The position numbers and the translations under genes were made by a program. Positions 36,775 through 46,635 of a DNA stretch of 64,000 nucleotides are shown piece after piece; position 1 is the stretch's first letter, and each line of letters opens with the position of its first letter. Below the pieces are notes generated by a model. The model was not told the DNA's origin. It did not search any database and worked only from the letters and a program-made list of their open reading frames with translations. Source of the stretch: Planctomycetes bacterium ADurb.Bin069 (GTDB taxonomy: Bacteria; Planctomycetota; UBA8108; UBA8890; UBA8898); the NCBI GenBank assembly GCA_002070955.1, contig MWEK01000010.1, forward strand, positions 62,001 to 126,000, in the 5' to 3' direction.

Positions 36775-38205
36775 TCACCCGCGCCGGCCGCGCGCCGGCC
36801 GCGCGCGCGAGCCGCCCTCCGCGGCGGGGCGGGAGCGTCCGTCGCGCCGGGGCGCCTCGATGTCCAGGGCGCGGAGCTTCCGGAAGAGGGTGCTCTTGTG
36901 AATGCCCAGGGCCCGCGCCGCCGCCAGCCGGTTGCCGTCGTGGCGGGCGAGCGCGGCGCGGATCGCGTGGGCGTCGAGGGAAGCGCGCGCGGCGCGCATG
37001 TCTCCCGCCGGCCCGGCCTCCGCGGTGCGGCCCGTCAGCTCCTCGGGCAGGTGTTCCAACGCGATGGGCCCATCGCCGCACAGAACGAAAGCGCGCTCGA
37101 TGACGTTCTCGAGCTCGCGCACGTTCCCGGGCCAGTCGTGCCCCATCATGAGGGCGAGCGCCTCGGCCGCGACGCCCGCCACCGATTTGCCCTGCAGGCG
37201 GTTGAAGCGCGCCACGAACTGCTCCACGAGGAGCGGGATGTCCTCCTTGCGGCCGCGGAGCGGCGGCAGTTCGACGCGGACCACGTTGATCCGGTAGTAC
37301 AGGTCCTCGCGGAAGGCGCCGGCGCGCACCTCGGCGGCCAGGTCGCGGTTGGTGGCGGCGATGATGCGCGCGCCGCAGGGCTCGGGGCTCGTGGCGCCGA
37401 GAGGCTCGAACGTGCGCTCCTGGAGGGCCCGGAGCAGCTTGACTTGGAGGGGCGGCTTCACGTCCCCGATCTCGTCCAGGAGCAGCGTGCCGCCCGCCGC
37501 GAGGGCGAAGCGCCCGGGCTTGTCCGCCGCCGCGCCCGTGAAGGCGCCGGCCTTGTAGCCGAACAGCTCCGATTCGAGCAGCGTGTCGGGCAGCGCCCCG
37601 CAGTTGACCGCCACGAAGGGGCCGTCGCGGCGGGGGCTCAGGGAGTGAATGGTGCGCGCCACCAGTTCTTTGCCGGTGCCGGTCTCGCCGGCGATGAGCA
37701 CCGTGCTTGCGCTCGCGGCGATGGCCGGGAGGATGTCGAAGATCCGCTGCATCACGGGGCTCCGGCTGGAGAGATCGCCGAGGCGGACGCGGCCCGCCAG
37801 CTCGTGCCTGAGGGTCTCGATCTCGCTCATGTCCCTGAAGGTCTCGGCGCCCCCCGTGATGCGTCCCCGCGCGTCGCGCAGGACCGCCGTGGAGACGCTG
37901 ATGGGAATGCGCCGCCCCTCGGCATCGACGATGAAGCCCGCCCGGCCGATAATCGGCTTCCCGGTCTTCAGCGTCCGTCCCAAGGCGCATTCCCTCTCGC
38001 ACATGCTGGAGCGGAAGACCTCGGAGCAACGCTGCCCGAGAGCCTCCTCCCGGGGGATTCCCGTGATCTGCTCGGCGGCGCGGTTGAACGACGTGATCCG
38101 CCGGTCCATGTCCACGGTGAAGACGCCGTCGGAGATGCTCTCCAGGATCGCCTCGGTGAGGGCCGGAGCGACCCCTGTCGTTCGGCGCTTGCGGCGCGAT
38201 GTCAT
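36775..38205 (-). CDS. PAS-domain sigma54-dependent transcriptional activator
   Basis: 476-aa enhancer-binding protein. Order: PAS sensor (about 15-135) with a Cys-containing insert CERECALGRTLKTGKP that might carry redox or metal sensing, AAA+ domain (about 145-380) with Walker A GETGTGKE, the sigma54-contact loop GAFTGA and GTLLLDEIGD, and a C-terminal Fis-type HTH (about 420-460, NRLAAARALGIHKSTLFRKL). Start: ATG 38205, preceded by GGAGGAGCGAG; ATG 38262 and 38280 lie inside or beside an inverted repeat and have poor ribosome sites. Target genes are not evident apart from the adjoining MBL gene. Confidence 0.93.
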   Translation of the reverse strand: MTSRRKRRTTGVAPALTEAILESISDGVFTVDMDRRITSFNRAAEQITGIPREEALGQRCSEVFRSSMCERECALGRTLKTGKPIIGRAGFIVDAEGRRIPISVSTAVLRDARGRITGGAETFRDMSEIETLRHELAGRVRLGDLSSRSPVMQRIFDILPAIAASASTVLIAGETGTGKELVARTIHSLSPRRDGPFVAVNCGALPDTLLESELFGYKAGAFTGAAADKPGRFALAAGGTLLLDEIGDVKPPLQVKLLRALQERTFEPLGATSPEPCGARIIAATNRDLAAEVRAGAFREDLYYRINVVRVELPPLRGRKEDIPLLVEQFVARFNRLQGKSVAGVAAEALALMMGHDWPGNVRELENVIERAFVLCGDGPIALEHLPEELTGRTAEAGPAGDMRAARASLDAHAIRAALARHDGNRLAAARALGIHKSTLFRKLRALDIEAPRRDGRSRPAAEGGSRARPARGRRG

Positions 38206-38253
38206 CTCGCTCCTCCGGTCCCGCCGGCCGTTGGCGCGCCTCTTGCCCCCGTT

Positions 38254-38287
38254 GCCGGCCATGCCTTGAAGGTAAGGCATGGCCGGC
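38254..38287. promoter_or_regulatory. Perfect 14-bp inverted repeat upstream of the sigma54 activator
   Basis: Arms GCCGGCCATGCCTT (38254-38267) and AAGGCATGGCCGGC (38274-38287) separated by 6 bp (GAAGGT). It is the strongest palindrome I noticed in the window and lies about 50-80 bp before the activator ATG, after the GH127 gene end. No T-run follows on either strand, so an operator or upstream activator site fits better than an intrinsic terminator. Confidence 0.5.
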
Positions 38288-38431
38288 GGAATGCAAGCAT
38301 GCCTGCCGGCGGAGCCGGGAGCGGCGGCCGGCGGCCGTCAGATTTCCGACGCGGCCGGGAAGGCCGCGCGGGCCGCGGAAGCCGCGGCGCTCGCCGAAAT
38401 TCCGGCGGCGAGAGGGACGTCCTCCAGAGGC

Positions 38432-40897
38432 CTATTTCACCTTCCACTCGAGTACACCGCCGGAGAACTCCGGCTTGAGCACGGCTTCGATGCGCAGCGC
38501 GGTCGTCGACACCGGCTCGAAGGCGACGGCGTTGTAGCGGTCCTTGGCGGTGCCGAAGGCGCCGGCGCCGGCGACGGGCTTCCATTGCTCCCCGTCCTTG
38601 TAGAGGAGCTTCCAGGACGCCGGGACGCGGCAGTGGCCGTGGCCTTCGTCGTCGAACCAGTAGACTTCGACGGCGGCGACCCGGCGCGGTTTCTCGAAAT
38701 CGAACTGCGCCCACTCCGTCGTGCCCCGGCGCGGCCACCACGTGAAGCGGGGGATCGAATGATCGCCCGAGCTCGAGGGCTCGATGCCATCGCCGAGGGC
38801 GTCGGTGCTGTCGCCGTCGTGGCAATGCGACGCGCTCGCCCGGTACTGCGAGGGCCTGGGTCTGGCCTGCGCGACCCATTCGGTCGCGTCGGGCCCCGCG
38901 CCGATGGTCGGGAACGCCGCGATGCGCAGCCGCGCGGCGCCCATGGGAATGAGCGTCACGGTTTCCTCGGGCTCGTCGGAGCGGGCCGGGCTCTGCTGGA
39001 GGGCGCCGACCATGTCGTTGCGGTCGAGCTGCCAGTTCGGGATCTTGCGCGCCTTGGCCTTGAGCATGATGGGCGCCGCATCCGGCGTGAAGGGATTCGG
39101 CGCCAGGGGTTTCCCGGCGGGAACCACCGTGAACGAAGCGGCGGGGTTGGCTTCGTCGAGGACCAGGCCGTAGTTCCAGGGCGTCGCCGGAAAGACCTCC
39201 CACTCGGGCCAGCCGGGGTTGTCGCCGTAGCGCTGCCACCGTTCGCCGATGGCGAGCGAGAAGGCCAGGGGCCCCCGGCTCACGGAGACGGAATCCTTGT
39301 TCTTGGCCCACTTCGCCACGGCGAGTTCCATGGGAAAGCGCACGGTGACCGCATCGCCGTCCTGCCAAGTGCGGTGGAGAACCGCGTAGGACGGGGGCGG
39401 CGCGGCGAGGTTCACGGCCTGGCCGTTGATGGCGACGGCGGGCGCGGCGCACCAGCGCGGCACCCGCAGGTAGAGCGGAAACTCCACCGCCCGGGGCGTT
39501 TTCAAACGCAGGACGATCGTGTCGCTGAAGGGATAGTCCGTCTCCTCGACGATGGCCACCTGCGTCCCATCGCCGACCTTGGCGTTGACCTCGGAGGCGG
39601 CGTAGAGCGAGGCGCACAGGCCCCCGTCCGGAGTGGCGAGCCACAGCTCCTCGGCGTAGTACGGCCAGCCGTGCGAGACGTTGTGTTGGCAGCAGCGATA
39701 GCACGCGAAGGGGCTGTAGGAAAACATCGTGCCGCCGTTTTGGACGCCGGGCGCCTTGTTCTTGCGGTCGAGCTGCACCTGGTTGGCGCAGGTCAGGTAG
39801 TGCAGGCCCGTCTGCGCCGGCGTCATCGAGGCGGGGAAGCTGTTGAAGGCGATCTCCTCGCAACGGTCGGCCCAGATCGGCGCGCCGGTCGTCTTGGTCA
39901 GCATCTGGAAGCTGTGCATGAACTCGACAATGCCGCAGGTCTCGAAGCCGCCGCGCGGATCGACGTACCCCGGCCGGCAGTTCTCATCCGAGACGAAGGT
40001 GCCGCCCGCGAACTGTCCGTACTCGTCCATGACCTTCCGGTAGTTGCGCTCGGCGGAGGCGGCGTCCCGCGCGTCGCCGGACTGCACCGAGAACACGGTC
40101 CCCGCCCGAAAGCCCTGGGCGATGTTCACGTTGTGCCCGTTGATGACATCCTCGTTCCACCGGGCCATGTTCGCGTGAATTTTGGCGGCCAGTTCGAGGA
40201 GCCAGGCTTCGCCCGTGCGGTTGTAGAGCCAATGGACGGTCTCGATGTTGTCGCCGGCCCGAATTTTCGGCCAGTAGCCCTCGCCGAAGGCCGAGGGCGG
40301 AAGCCGGTTCTCCCAGGCGCAGTACTTGAGCATGAAGGGAATCACCCGCGGGTCGCCGGTGAACTCGTGGAAGGACTGGAGCACGTTGAGCATGACCATG
40401 TGCGGCCATAGGTCGGGCTTTCCGTTCAATGCCGTGAGGAGCGCCCGCGGCCCGAACCAGCCGTCCTCGCGCTGCGAAGCGAGGACGGCGTCGATCCACC
40501 GGCGCGCCTCGTCGATGATGGCCTTGTCGCCCAGCACGTAGCCCAGGTCGCCGAAGCCCTTGAGCCAGTAGGGCAATTCCTCCCAGCCGCGCTCGCCCGT
40601 CCCATCCGCGCGAGCCCAAGCGCTGGTCTCGAACTTGAGCCACGGCGAGATCTCCTTGAGGCGGCCGATCATGCCCCTGGCCTCCAGATCGAGCATGTGC
40701 CTGAGCCAGCCCTTGGGCGCGATGCTGCCGATGGGCAGCTTGGCGAAGGGGCTCGGGGCCAGCGGGGCGCGGTTGGCGACGTACAGTCCGCCCTCGGCGC
40801 CCTTGGCTTCGGGGACGACGCGGACCGCGGCCGGAGCGGCCGCGCAGGACCACGTGCAGGCGCAGACGACGACCGCGATGAGAGTCCGTGGCAGCAT
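38432..40897 (-). CDS. GH127 beta-L-arabinofuranosidase-like protein (former DUF1680)
   Basis: 821-aa exported glycosidase. Signal peptide (1-23), catalytic alpha/alpha barrel (about 55-520) with the GH127 zinc-cysteine arrangement: Glu and Cys in FETCGIVEF (about residue 319) and the pair in CYRCCQHN (about 400), then a beta-sandwich and a C-terminal discoidin-like module (about 680-821; TEWAQFDFEKPRRVAAVEVY). Such enzymes release beta-L-arabinofuranose from plant cell-wall glycoproteins and pectin. Start: ATG 40897 with AGGAGAGG. Divergent from the tricorn gene. Confidence 0.88.
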   Translation of the reverse strand: MLPRTLIAVVVCACTWSCAAAPAAVRVVPEAKGAEGGLYVANRAPLAPSPFAKLPIGSIAPKGWLRHMLDLEARGMIGRLKEISPWLKFETSAWARADGTGERGWEELPYWLKGFGDLGYVLGDKAIIDEARRWIDAVLASQREDGWFGPRALLTALNGKPDLWPHMVMLNVLQSFHEFTGDPRVIPFMLKYCAWENRLPPSAFGEGYWPKIRAGDNIETVHWLYNRTGEAWLLELAAKIHANMARWNEDVINGHNVNIAQGFRAGTVFSVQSGDARDAASAERNYRKVMDEYGQFAGGTFVSDENCRPGYVDPRGGFETCGIVEFMHSFQMLTKTTGAPIWADRCEEIAFNSFPASMTPAQTGLHYLTCANQVQLDRKNKAPGVQNGGTMFSYSPFACYRCCQHNVSHGWPYYAEELWLATPDGGLCASLYAASEVNAKVGDGTQVAIVEETDYPFSDTIVLRLKTPRAVEFPLYLRVPRWCAAPAVAINGQAVNLAAPPPSYAVLHRTWQDGDAVTVRFPMELAVAKWAKNKDSVSVSRGPLAFSLAIGERWQRYGDNPGWPEWEVFPATPWNYGLVLDEANPAASFTVVPAGKPLAPNPFTPDAAPIMLKAKARKIPNWQLDRNDMVGALQQSPARSDEPEETVTLIPMGAARLRIAAFPTIGAGPDATEWVAQARPRPSQYRASASHCHDGDSTDALGDGIEPSSSGDHSIPRFTWWPRRGTTEWAQFDFEKPRRVAAVEVYWFDDEGHGHCRVPASWKLLYKDGEQWKPVAGAGAFGTAKDRYNAVAFEPVSTTALRIEAVLKPEFSGGVLEWKVK

Positions 40898-41020
40898 GGT
40901 TCAATCCTCTCCTGAAGCGCGATAAGGGCCCGCCGTTTCCGCCGGCGGCGAAGGCGCCGAAACCGGACTTCGGCGCGTGGTTCATGGTAACCGCGCCGGC
41001 TCGGCGCGGCAATGGGCGCC

Positions 41021-41049
41021 TTTGCGCCCCTTCGGACCCGTCGTATACT
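41021..41049 (+). promoter_or_regulatory. Predicted promoter of the tricorn protease gene
   Basis: TTTGCG (41021-41026), 17 bp, TATACT (41044-41049), 64 bp before the GTG start. Confidence 0.55.
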
Positions 41050-41112
41050 AAAGTGTGCTTGCGCGCCGCGCTCGAGGCGCGCGCCTTCCGCCCGGCGGGG
41101 CAAGGAGGAAAC

Positions 41113-44100
41113 GTGAACACCCGTTGTGACGATCGCGGCCGGTCCGCCGCTTCAGCACGCATGGGGTTGTGTCTGCGAGCCTTGTTGCTCCTTGCCGGCG
41201 GCGGCGCCTGCGCCGGCGAGGCGCGCTTCATGCAGTACCCAACCATCCACCGCGACCGCATCGTCTTCACCTACGAGAACGATCTCTGGGTGGTGCGCGC
41301 CCGGGGCGGGCTCGCGCGGCGGTTGACGGGCGCGCCCGGAACCGAACACATGGCGCGCTTCTCGCCCGATGGGAAGTGGATCGCCTTCAGCGCGAACTAC
41401 GAGGGCCCCTTCGCCGTGTACCTCATGCCCGCCGAGGGCGGCGAGCCCGTCCGCCTGACCTACACGCCCGGCGACGCCCAGACCGTGGGCTGGACGCCGG
41501 ACGGGGAGCGCATCGTGTTCCGCTCCTTCATGGAGAATTTCGTCCAGCGCGACCCCAACCTGTACTTCGTCCGGCGCGGGGGCTCGGCGCCCGAGCGGCT
41601 CCCCATCGACCGCGGGGGCCTGTGCAGCTTCTCGCCCGACGGCACGCGCATGCTTTACAGCCGCAGGGGCCACGAGGAGTATCAATGGAAGCGCTACAAG
41701 GGCGGGCGCTACTGCGATATCTGGATGTACGACTTCGCGGGGCACGCCTTCGCGCCCGTTTCGGATTACGTGGGCAAGAACGCCTACCCGATGTGGGTGG
41801 GCGGCCGCATGTACTTCGTCTCGGACCGCGACGGCGCCGCCAACCTGTACGTTCAGGATCTGGCGACCAAGGCGATCGAGCGCGTGACGCGCCACGAGAA
41901 GCTCGACGTCATGATGCCCGCCACCGACGGGCGGCGCATCGTGTACGTGCACGACGGCCGCCTGCATGTTTTCGACCCGGCCGACGGAAGCGACGCGAGA
42001 ATTGTCGTGTTCGCGCCTTCCGACCGCTGGCGGATCAGAAACCGCACGATCAACCCGCGCGATTACGTGCAGGGGGCGGATATCGCCGGCGACGGCGCTC
42101 TGGCCGTCATCGAGGCGCGCGGCGATCTCTTCGCCGTGCCCGCGGACCGCAACGGGCAGACGCGCAACCTCTCGGATTCGCCGGGGACCCGGGAGCGCCT
42201 CGCGCGCCTTTCGCCCGACGGGACGCAGGTGGCGTTCTTCTCCGACCGGACCGGCCGGTATCAACTCTATCTGCAGCCCATCGGGGGCGGGGAGTGGATT
42301 GCGCTCACGAAGGACCTGGACCGCACGCCTTATCGGCCCGCGTGGTCGCCCGACGGCGCCAGGATTCTCTTCGGCACCAGCGGACTCGCCCTTTTCATCG
42401 TCGATGTCGCGGGCAAGGAGCTCGTTAAGATCGCCGAATCGCGCCGCCTGAAGAACGACCAATTCTACTGGGAAATCGACGACTACGGCTGGTCGCCCGA
42501 CGGGAAATGGGTCTGCTACACGCAGGTGGCGGCCAACCGCAACAGCCGGGTTTTCCTCTACGATGTGGAGGCCAAGGCGGCGACGGCCCTCACGGATGAC
42601 TTCTTCGACAACCTCAACCCGTGCTTCGACGCGAAGGGGGACTATCTCTACTTCCTGTCGAGCCGCGGCTTCGACGTGCAGATGGACTTCTACGAGGACA
42701 ACCACGTCATCGCCAACCCCTACCAGGTGCTGGCGGTGCGGCTCCAGGCGGGCAAAAAACCGCCCTTCCTGGGGAACGAGCCCAAGGATTCCAAGGCGGA
42801 CGGGGACGGGGCGGGGGTGGAACTCGAGGGCATCGGCGCGCGCATCTTCCCGCTGCCCGTGCCGGCCGGCAACTATTTCTACCTCAAGGCCGGGAAGGGC
42901 AAGGTCGCCTGGTGCTCGGTGCCCAAATTCACCGAGAGCGAATACGAAGAGATCTTCAAGCCCCTCGGCGCGACGAAATGGACGCTTCACATCTTCGACA
43001 TGGCGAGCGGGGAGCTGCGCGCGGTGGAGCAGAAGATCGCGGACTACGCGCTGTCGGTCAACGGGGAGCGGCTCTTGTGCCGCGCGGGCGGCGGCTTCTT
43101 CCTGACGACGCTCCAAGACGCCTACGACAGCCGGCGCATCGGCGACGGCCTGAACCTGGACCGCATGACCTACCGCGTGGACACGCAAGCCGAGTGGGGC
43201 CAGATCTTCACCGACGCGTGGCGCTGGTACGATGAGTTCTTCTACGACGCCGGCATGCACGGCCACGACTGGAAGGCCATCGGCGAGCATTATCGAGCGC
43301 GGATTCCCTATCTATCCTCCCGCGACGAGCTCAACTGGCTGATGGCGCAGATGACGGGCGAGCTGTGCGTCGGCCACGCGTACATCCACGGCGGCGACGG
43401 CGGCCCCGCGCCGGCCTTGTCGTCGCCGCTCTTCACGGGGCTCCTGGGGGTCGACCTGACTCCGGATGCGGCGGCAGGCCGCTACCGCTTCGCGCGGATT
43501 TACGGCCCCACCGAGTACAACCTCGACCTCAAGGCGCCCCTCGCGCGGCCGGATATCCGCCTGAAGGAGGGCGATTTCCTCATCGCCATCGACGGCCGCA
43601 GCGTCGCGGCGGGCGACGACTACTTCAAGCTGCTCCAGGTCGTCGCCGGGCAGAAGGTCAAGGTGACGGTGAACGACACGCCCGCGGAGGAGGGGGCCCG
43701 GACCTATGAAGTGGAGCCGCTCCGCTCGGACACCGATCTGCGCTACTTCCGCTGGCTGACGGAAAACATCCGAAAGGTGCTCGCCGCCACCGGCGGCCGC
43801 GTGGGCTACATGCACATCAACGCCATGGGGGCGCCGGGCATCGGCGAGTTCGACAAGTTCTGGCGCGCCTTCAGGTATAAGGAGGGGATCATTATCGACG
43901 TCCGGCGCAACTCGGGCGGCTGGACCGAATACTTCATGATCGACAAGCTGGAGCGGCGGCAGGTCGCCTTCAACGTCTTGCGGGGCATGGAGCCTTTCCG
44001 CTATCCCGGCACGGCGGGAGACCGGCGCTACGTGGCGATTTCGAACGAGTACAACGGCTCCGACGGGGAGTGTTTCATCGAGCATTTCAAGGCGCGGCGC

Positions 44101-44397
44101 CTCGGCACGGTGGTGGGCGTGCCGTCCTGGGGCGGGCTGGTGGGCATCGTCAACGGCCAGAGGACCATCGACAACGGCACCGTTCACCAGCCCAACAACG
44201 CGTTCTACGGGCGGCAGGGAACCTGGTGGGTCGAGAACCACGGCGCCGACCCCGATATCTTCGTCGACAACGATCCCGCGGCGGTGATGGCGGGCGGGGA
44301 TCCGCAGCTCGAGAAGGCCATCGAGGTGATCATGGCCCGGATCCGCGACGATCCCACTCCCGCGTTTCCCGAGAGGCCGGAGTATCCGCGGCGGTAA
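41113..44397 (+). CDS. Tricorn-type protease homologue (S41)
   Basis: 1094-aa peptidase. Seen: signal-like hydrophobic segment (about 20-37), a six- then seven-bladed WD-like propeller region (about 40-670, repeated ARFSPDGKWIAFS, PAWSPDGARILFG, YGWSPDGKWVCYT), C1 helical domain, a PDZ domain (about 760-860; LKEGDFLIAIDGRSV) and the S41-like catalytic core with the His region MHGHDW and Ser983 in NEYNGSDGECF. Tricorn cleaves oligopeptides with trypsin-like and chymotrypsin-like specificity. Start: GTG 41113 with AAGGAGGAA; the ATG at 41161 would begin exactly at the signal peptide. Confidence 0.93.
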   Translation: MNTRCDDRGRSAASARMGLCLRALLLLAGGGACAGEARFMQYPTIHRDRIVFTYENDLWVVRARGGLARRLTGAPGTEHMARFSPDGKWIAFSANYEGPFAVYLMPAEGGEPVRLTYTPGDAQTVGWTPDGERIVFRSFMENFVQRDPNLYFVRRGGSAPERLPIDRGGLCSFSPDGTRMLYSRRGHEEYQWKRYKGGRYCDIWMYDFAGHAFAPVSDYVGKNAYPMWVGGRMYFVSDRDGAANLYVQDLATKAIERVTRHEKLDVMMPATDGRRIVYVHDGRLHVFDPADGSDARIVVFAPSDRWRIRNRTINPRDYVQGADIAGDGALAVIEARGDLFAVPADRNGQTRNLSDSPGTRERLARLSPDGTQVAFFSDRTGRYQLYLQPIGGGEWIALTKDLDRTPYRPAWSPDGARILFGTSGLALFIVDVAGKELVKIAESRRLKNDQFYWEIDDYGWSPDGKWVCYTQVAANRNSRVFLYDVEAKAATALTDDFFDNLNPCFDAKGDYLYFLSSRGFDVQMDFYEDNHVIANPYQVLAVRLQAGKKPPFLGNEPKDSKADGDGAGVELEGIGARIFPLPVPAGNYFYLKAGKGKVAWCSVPKFTESEYEEIFKPLGATKWTLHIFDMASGELRAVEQKIADYALSVNGERLLCRAGGGFFLTTLQDAYDSRRIGDGLNLDRMTYRVDTQAEWGQIFTDAWRWYDEFFYDAGMHGHDWKAIGEHYRARIPYLSSRDELNWLMAQMTGELCVGHAYIHGGDGGPAPALSSPLFTGLLGVDLTPDAAAGRYRFARIYGPTEYNLDLKAPLARPDIRLKEGDFLIAIDGRSVAAGDDYFKLLQVVAGQKVKVTVNDTPAEEGARTYEVEPLRSDTDLRYFRWLTENIRKVLAATGGRVGYMHINAMGAPGIGEFDKFWRAFRYKEGIIIDVRRNSGGWTEYFMIDKLERRQVAFNVLRGMEPFRYPGTAGDRRYVAISNEYNGSDGECFIEHFKARRLGTVVGVPSWGGLVGIVNGQRTIDNGTVHQPNNAFYGRQGTWWVENHGADPDIFVDNDPAAVMAGGDPQLEKAIEVIMARIRDDPTPAFPERPEYPRR

Positions 44398-44468
44398 GGC
44401 AACGCCGCCGCCGCCCCGGACCGCCGCGCGCACGCCTGATTGCGGCGGCCGACTCGGTTTCGGCCGGA

Positions 44469-46487
44469 TCAGGCGCCGTGCAGGCTCTTCGCGCCGCTGA
44501 GTTTCGGCCAGAAGTAGCCGTAGCACATGATGCCGACGAAGCAGAACATGGGCACGATGAAGCCGCGCGACATGTCGTAGTGGTCCGCCACGGCGCCCAT
44601 GACCTTCGGCAGCATGGCGCCGCCCACGATCCCCATGACGATATACGCCGAGGCGCCCTTCGCCCGGGATCCCAGCCCGAAGATGCCGAGGGCGAAGATC
44701 GTGGGGAACATGATCGACATGAAGAAGTAGCTCACGAAGACGCACGCGACCGAGACCCAGCCGAGTTTCAGGAAGACCACCAGGCAGGCCGCCACGTTGA
44801 TCGCCCCGTACAGGCCGACGACCTTGTGCGCCGCGAACCGCCGCAGGAGCCCCGCGCCCGTCACGCGGCCGATCAGGAAGCAGATAAAGCCGAAGGAGGC
44901 GAGAAAGGAGGCCGCTCGGTCGCTGAGGCCGATGATCGAATCGTGGAAGGCGATCGCCTTCGGGTAGGCATCGTGGAGCAGGCGGCGGTTGATTTCGTGC
45001 AGGTTGATCTTCTTTTGCTTGTTGAGCTCGGATATGACCATTTCCTGCGAGAGCCTTCCGGCGTCCAGATCGGCCCGAAGCTGTTCCCGGCGCGTTTCCT
45101 GCGCCGCGTAGGCGTCGAGAAGGCGGCGGGTCTCCGCGCTCAGGCTCACACCGCTGAAGCGCTGCTCAGCGTAGAGCAGCTTCTCGGGGGCGACTTTCTT
45201 GGGGTCCTGTCTGACGATCTGGTTCAAGTCTCGCGCCAGGACGAGCGCCAGGGGCTTGGTCTCGGCGCCCGGCTTGTAGGCGGCGAGCTTCTCGCGCGCT
45301 TCGTCGCTCAGGGCGCCGTGCAGGAACGCGGATACCGGGTCCGCCTTGGTTTGCAGCGACTCCGCAAGGGCCGGCAGGTCTTCGAAGTCCGCGCGCTTGA
45401 TCTTCGTGCGCACCTCGAACCACACGGCGGTCTTCTCGGTGAGCCACGTCTCAGGCAGCGCCGGCGGCTCGGCGACCATGTAATTGATCAGGAAGCTGAA
45501 GATGCCCGCCTGGGCGGCGACGTAGAGGAACTGCGCCAGGGTTGCGCCGGAGAAATGGTCGTGCGACCAGACGTTGTGGGTGGCGATGCGCTTGGACACG
45601 CCCACGAGGCGGATGGCCGCCGCCGCGAAGGCCACCGCCGCGGCCGCGCCCAGGATGTCGAAGCGCGATCCGTAGCCGAGCGTGTCGAAGATCAGCCAGA
45701 AGATCATGCCGAAGATGCCGATCAGGACGGTCGTATTGGCCAGAAGCAGGCCATAGGTGCGCCACCGGTTTATGGTGCGTTCCTTCGGGGCCGCTCCGGC
45801 GTCCTTGGCGTCCGCGCCGTTCTTGTTGTCGATGTGGTAGTCGTCCTCGGCCTTGACGTCGGGGACCGGGGCGTAGAAGAAGATCACGGCCAGGATCAGC
45901 ACGACCACTCCGACGCCCGCGTAGGGAATCCAAAGGGTCTCCGAGCCCGTGCTCTGGCCCAGGGCGTCCTGGCCGTAGAAGAAAAGCCCGCCCGCGATGG
46001 GGCCCAGGATCCAACCGACGCCGTTGCAAGACTGGGCGAGGTTGATGCGTGTCGCGGCGTAGCGCGGCGGCCCCAGGACCGTCGTATAGGGATTGGCCAC
46101 CGTTTCGAGGAAGGTCAGGCCGGAGGCCACGACGCAGACGCCGAGCAGGAAGGCCCAGAAGGCCGCGATATTCGCCGCCGGAATGAACCAGAAGCCGCCC
46201 ACGGAGACGAGGAGGAGCCCGGCGATGATGCCGCCTTTGTAGCCGAGCCGCGTCGCCAGCCAGCCGGCGGGAAGGGACATCAGGAAGTAGCCCATCCAGT
46301 GCGCGAACTGCACCCATGCCGATTGCGACAGGGTCAGGTTCAGCTCGTCCTGAAAGTGCTTGTCCATGACGTCGATCATGCCGTTGCAGAACCCCCAGAG
46401 GAGGAAGAGCGAGCTCACCAGAATAAAGGTGAGCATCACGTTCCGGCCGTCCTTCAAGACGAACATGTTCTGCTGTCGGTCGCTCAT
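44469..46487 (-). CDS. FucP-like sugar MFS transporter with large extracytoplasmic insertion
   Basis: 672-aa major facilitator protein of the FucP (L-fucose/galactose:H+) type: SLFLLWGFCNGMIDVM, SLPAGWLATRLGYKGG and ETVANPYTTVLGP are characteristic. Two features are unusual: two extra hydrophobic segments between the halves (about 245-300) and a hydrophilic insertion of about 180 residues (341-519, rich in Lys, Glu and helix formers) between the helices equal to TM7 and TM8, which should face the periplasm. Usual family length is about 430. Start: ATG 46487 with AGGTG upstream. Placed between the tricorn and glycosidase genes. Confidence 0.85.
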   Translation of the reverse strand: MSDRQQNMFVLKDGRNVMLTFILVSSLFLLWGFCNGMIDVMDKHFQDELNLTLSQSAWVQFAHWMGYFLMSLPAGWLATRLGYKGGIIAGLLLVSVGGFWFIPAANIAAFWAFLLGVCVVASGLTFLETVANPYTTVLGPPRYAATRINLAQSCNGVGWILGPIAGGLFFYGQDALGQSTGSETLWIPYAGVGVVVLILAVIFFYAPVPDVKAEDDYHIDNKNGADAKDAGAAPKERTINRWRTYGLLLANTTVLIGIFGMIFWLIFDTLGYGSRFDILGAAAAVAFAAAAIRLVGVSKRIATHNVWSHDHFSGATLAQFLYVAAQAGIFSFLINYMVAEPPALPETWLTEKTAVWFEVRTKIKRADFEDLPALAESLQTKADPVSAFLHGALSDEAREKLAAYKPGAETKPLALVLARDLNQIVRQDPKKVAPEKLLYAEQRFSGVSLSAETRRLLDAYAAQETRREQLRADLDAGRLSQEMVISELNKQKKINLHEINRRLLHDAYPKAIAFHDSIIGLSDRAASFLASFGFICFLIGRVTGAGLLRRFAAHKVVGLYGAINVAACLVVFLKLGWVSVACVFVSYFFMSIMFPTIFALGIFGLGSRAKGASAYIVMGIVGGAMLPKVMGAVADHYDMSRGFIVPMFCFVGIMCYGYFWPKLSGAKSLHGA

Positions 46488-46635
46488 GGGGTCACACCTC
46501 GCGGGGCTTCTTCAACGTGGACATCGGACGGGCCGCCTGCCGTTGCATAGCCCGTTATCGTAGTGGGCGGCGCGGTGATCGTCAATCGGCCGCGCGCCGG
46601 AGCGCGGAGTGGACGAATTGCTCGTGCGCGCGGGC

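Noticed and set aside
38289..38310. Minus-strand sigma54 (-24/-12) promoter near the activator gene
   Set aside because: A GGCAGG...TTGCA arrangement is present but the distance between the GG and GC elements is one base too long for the strict -24/-12 spacing.
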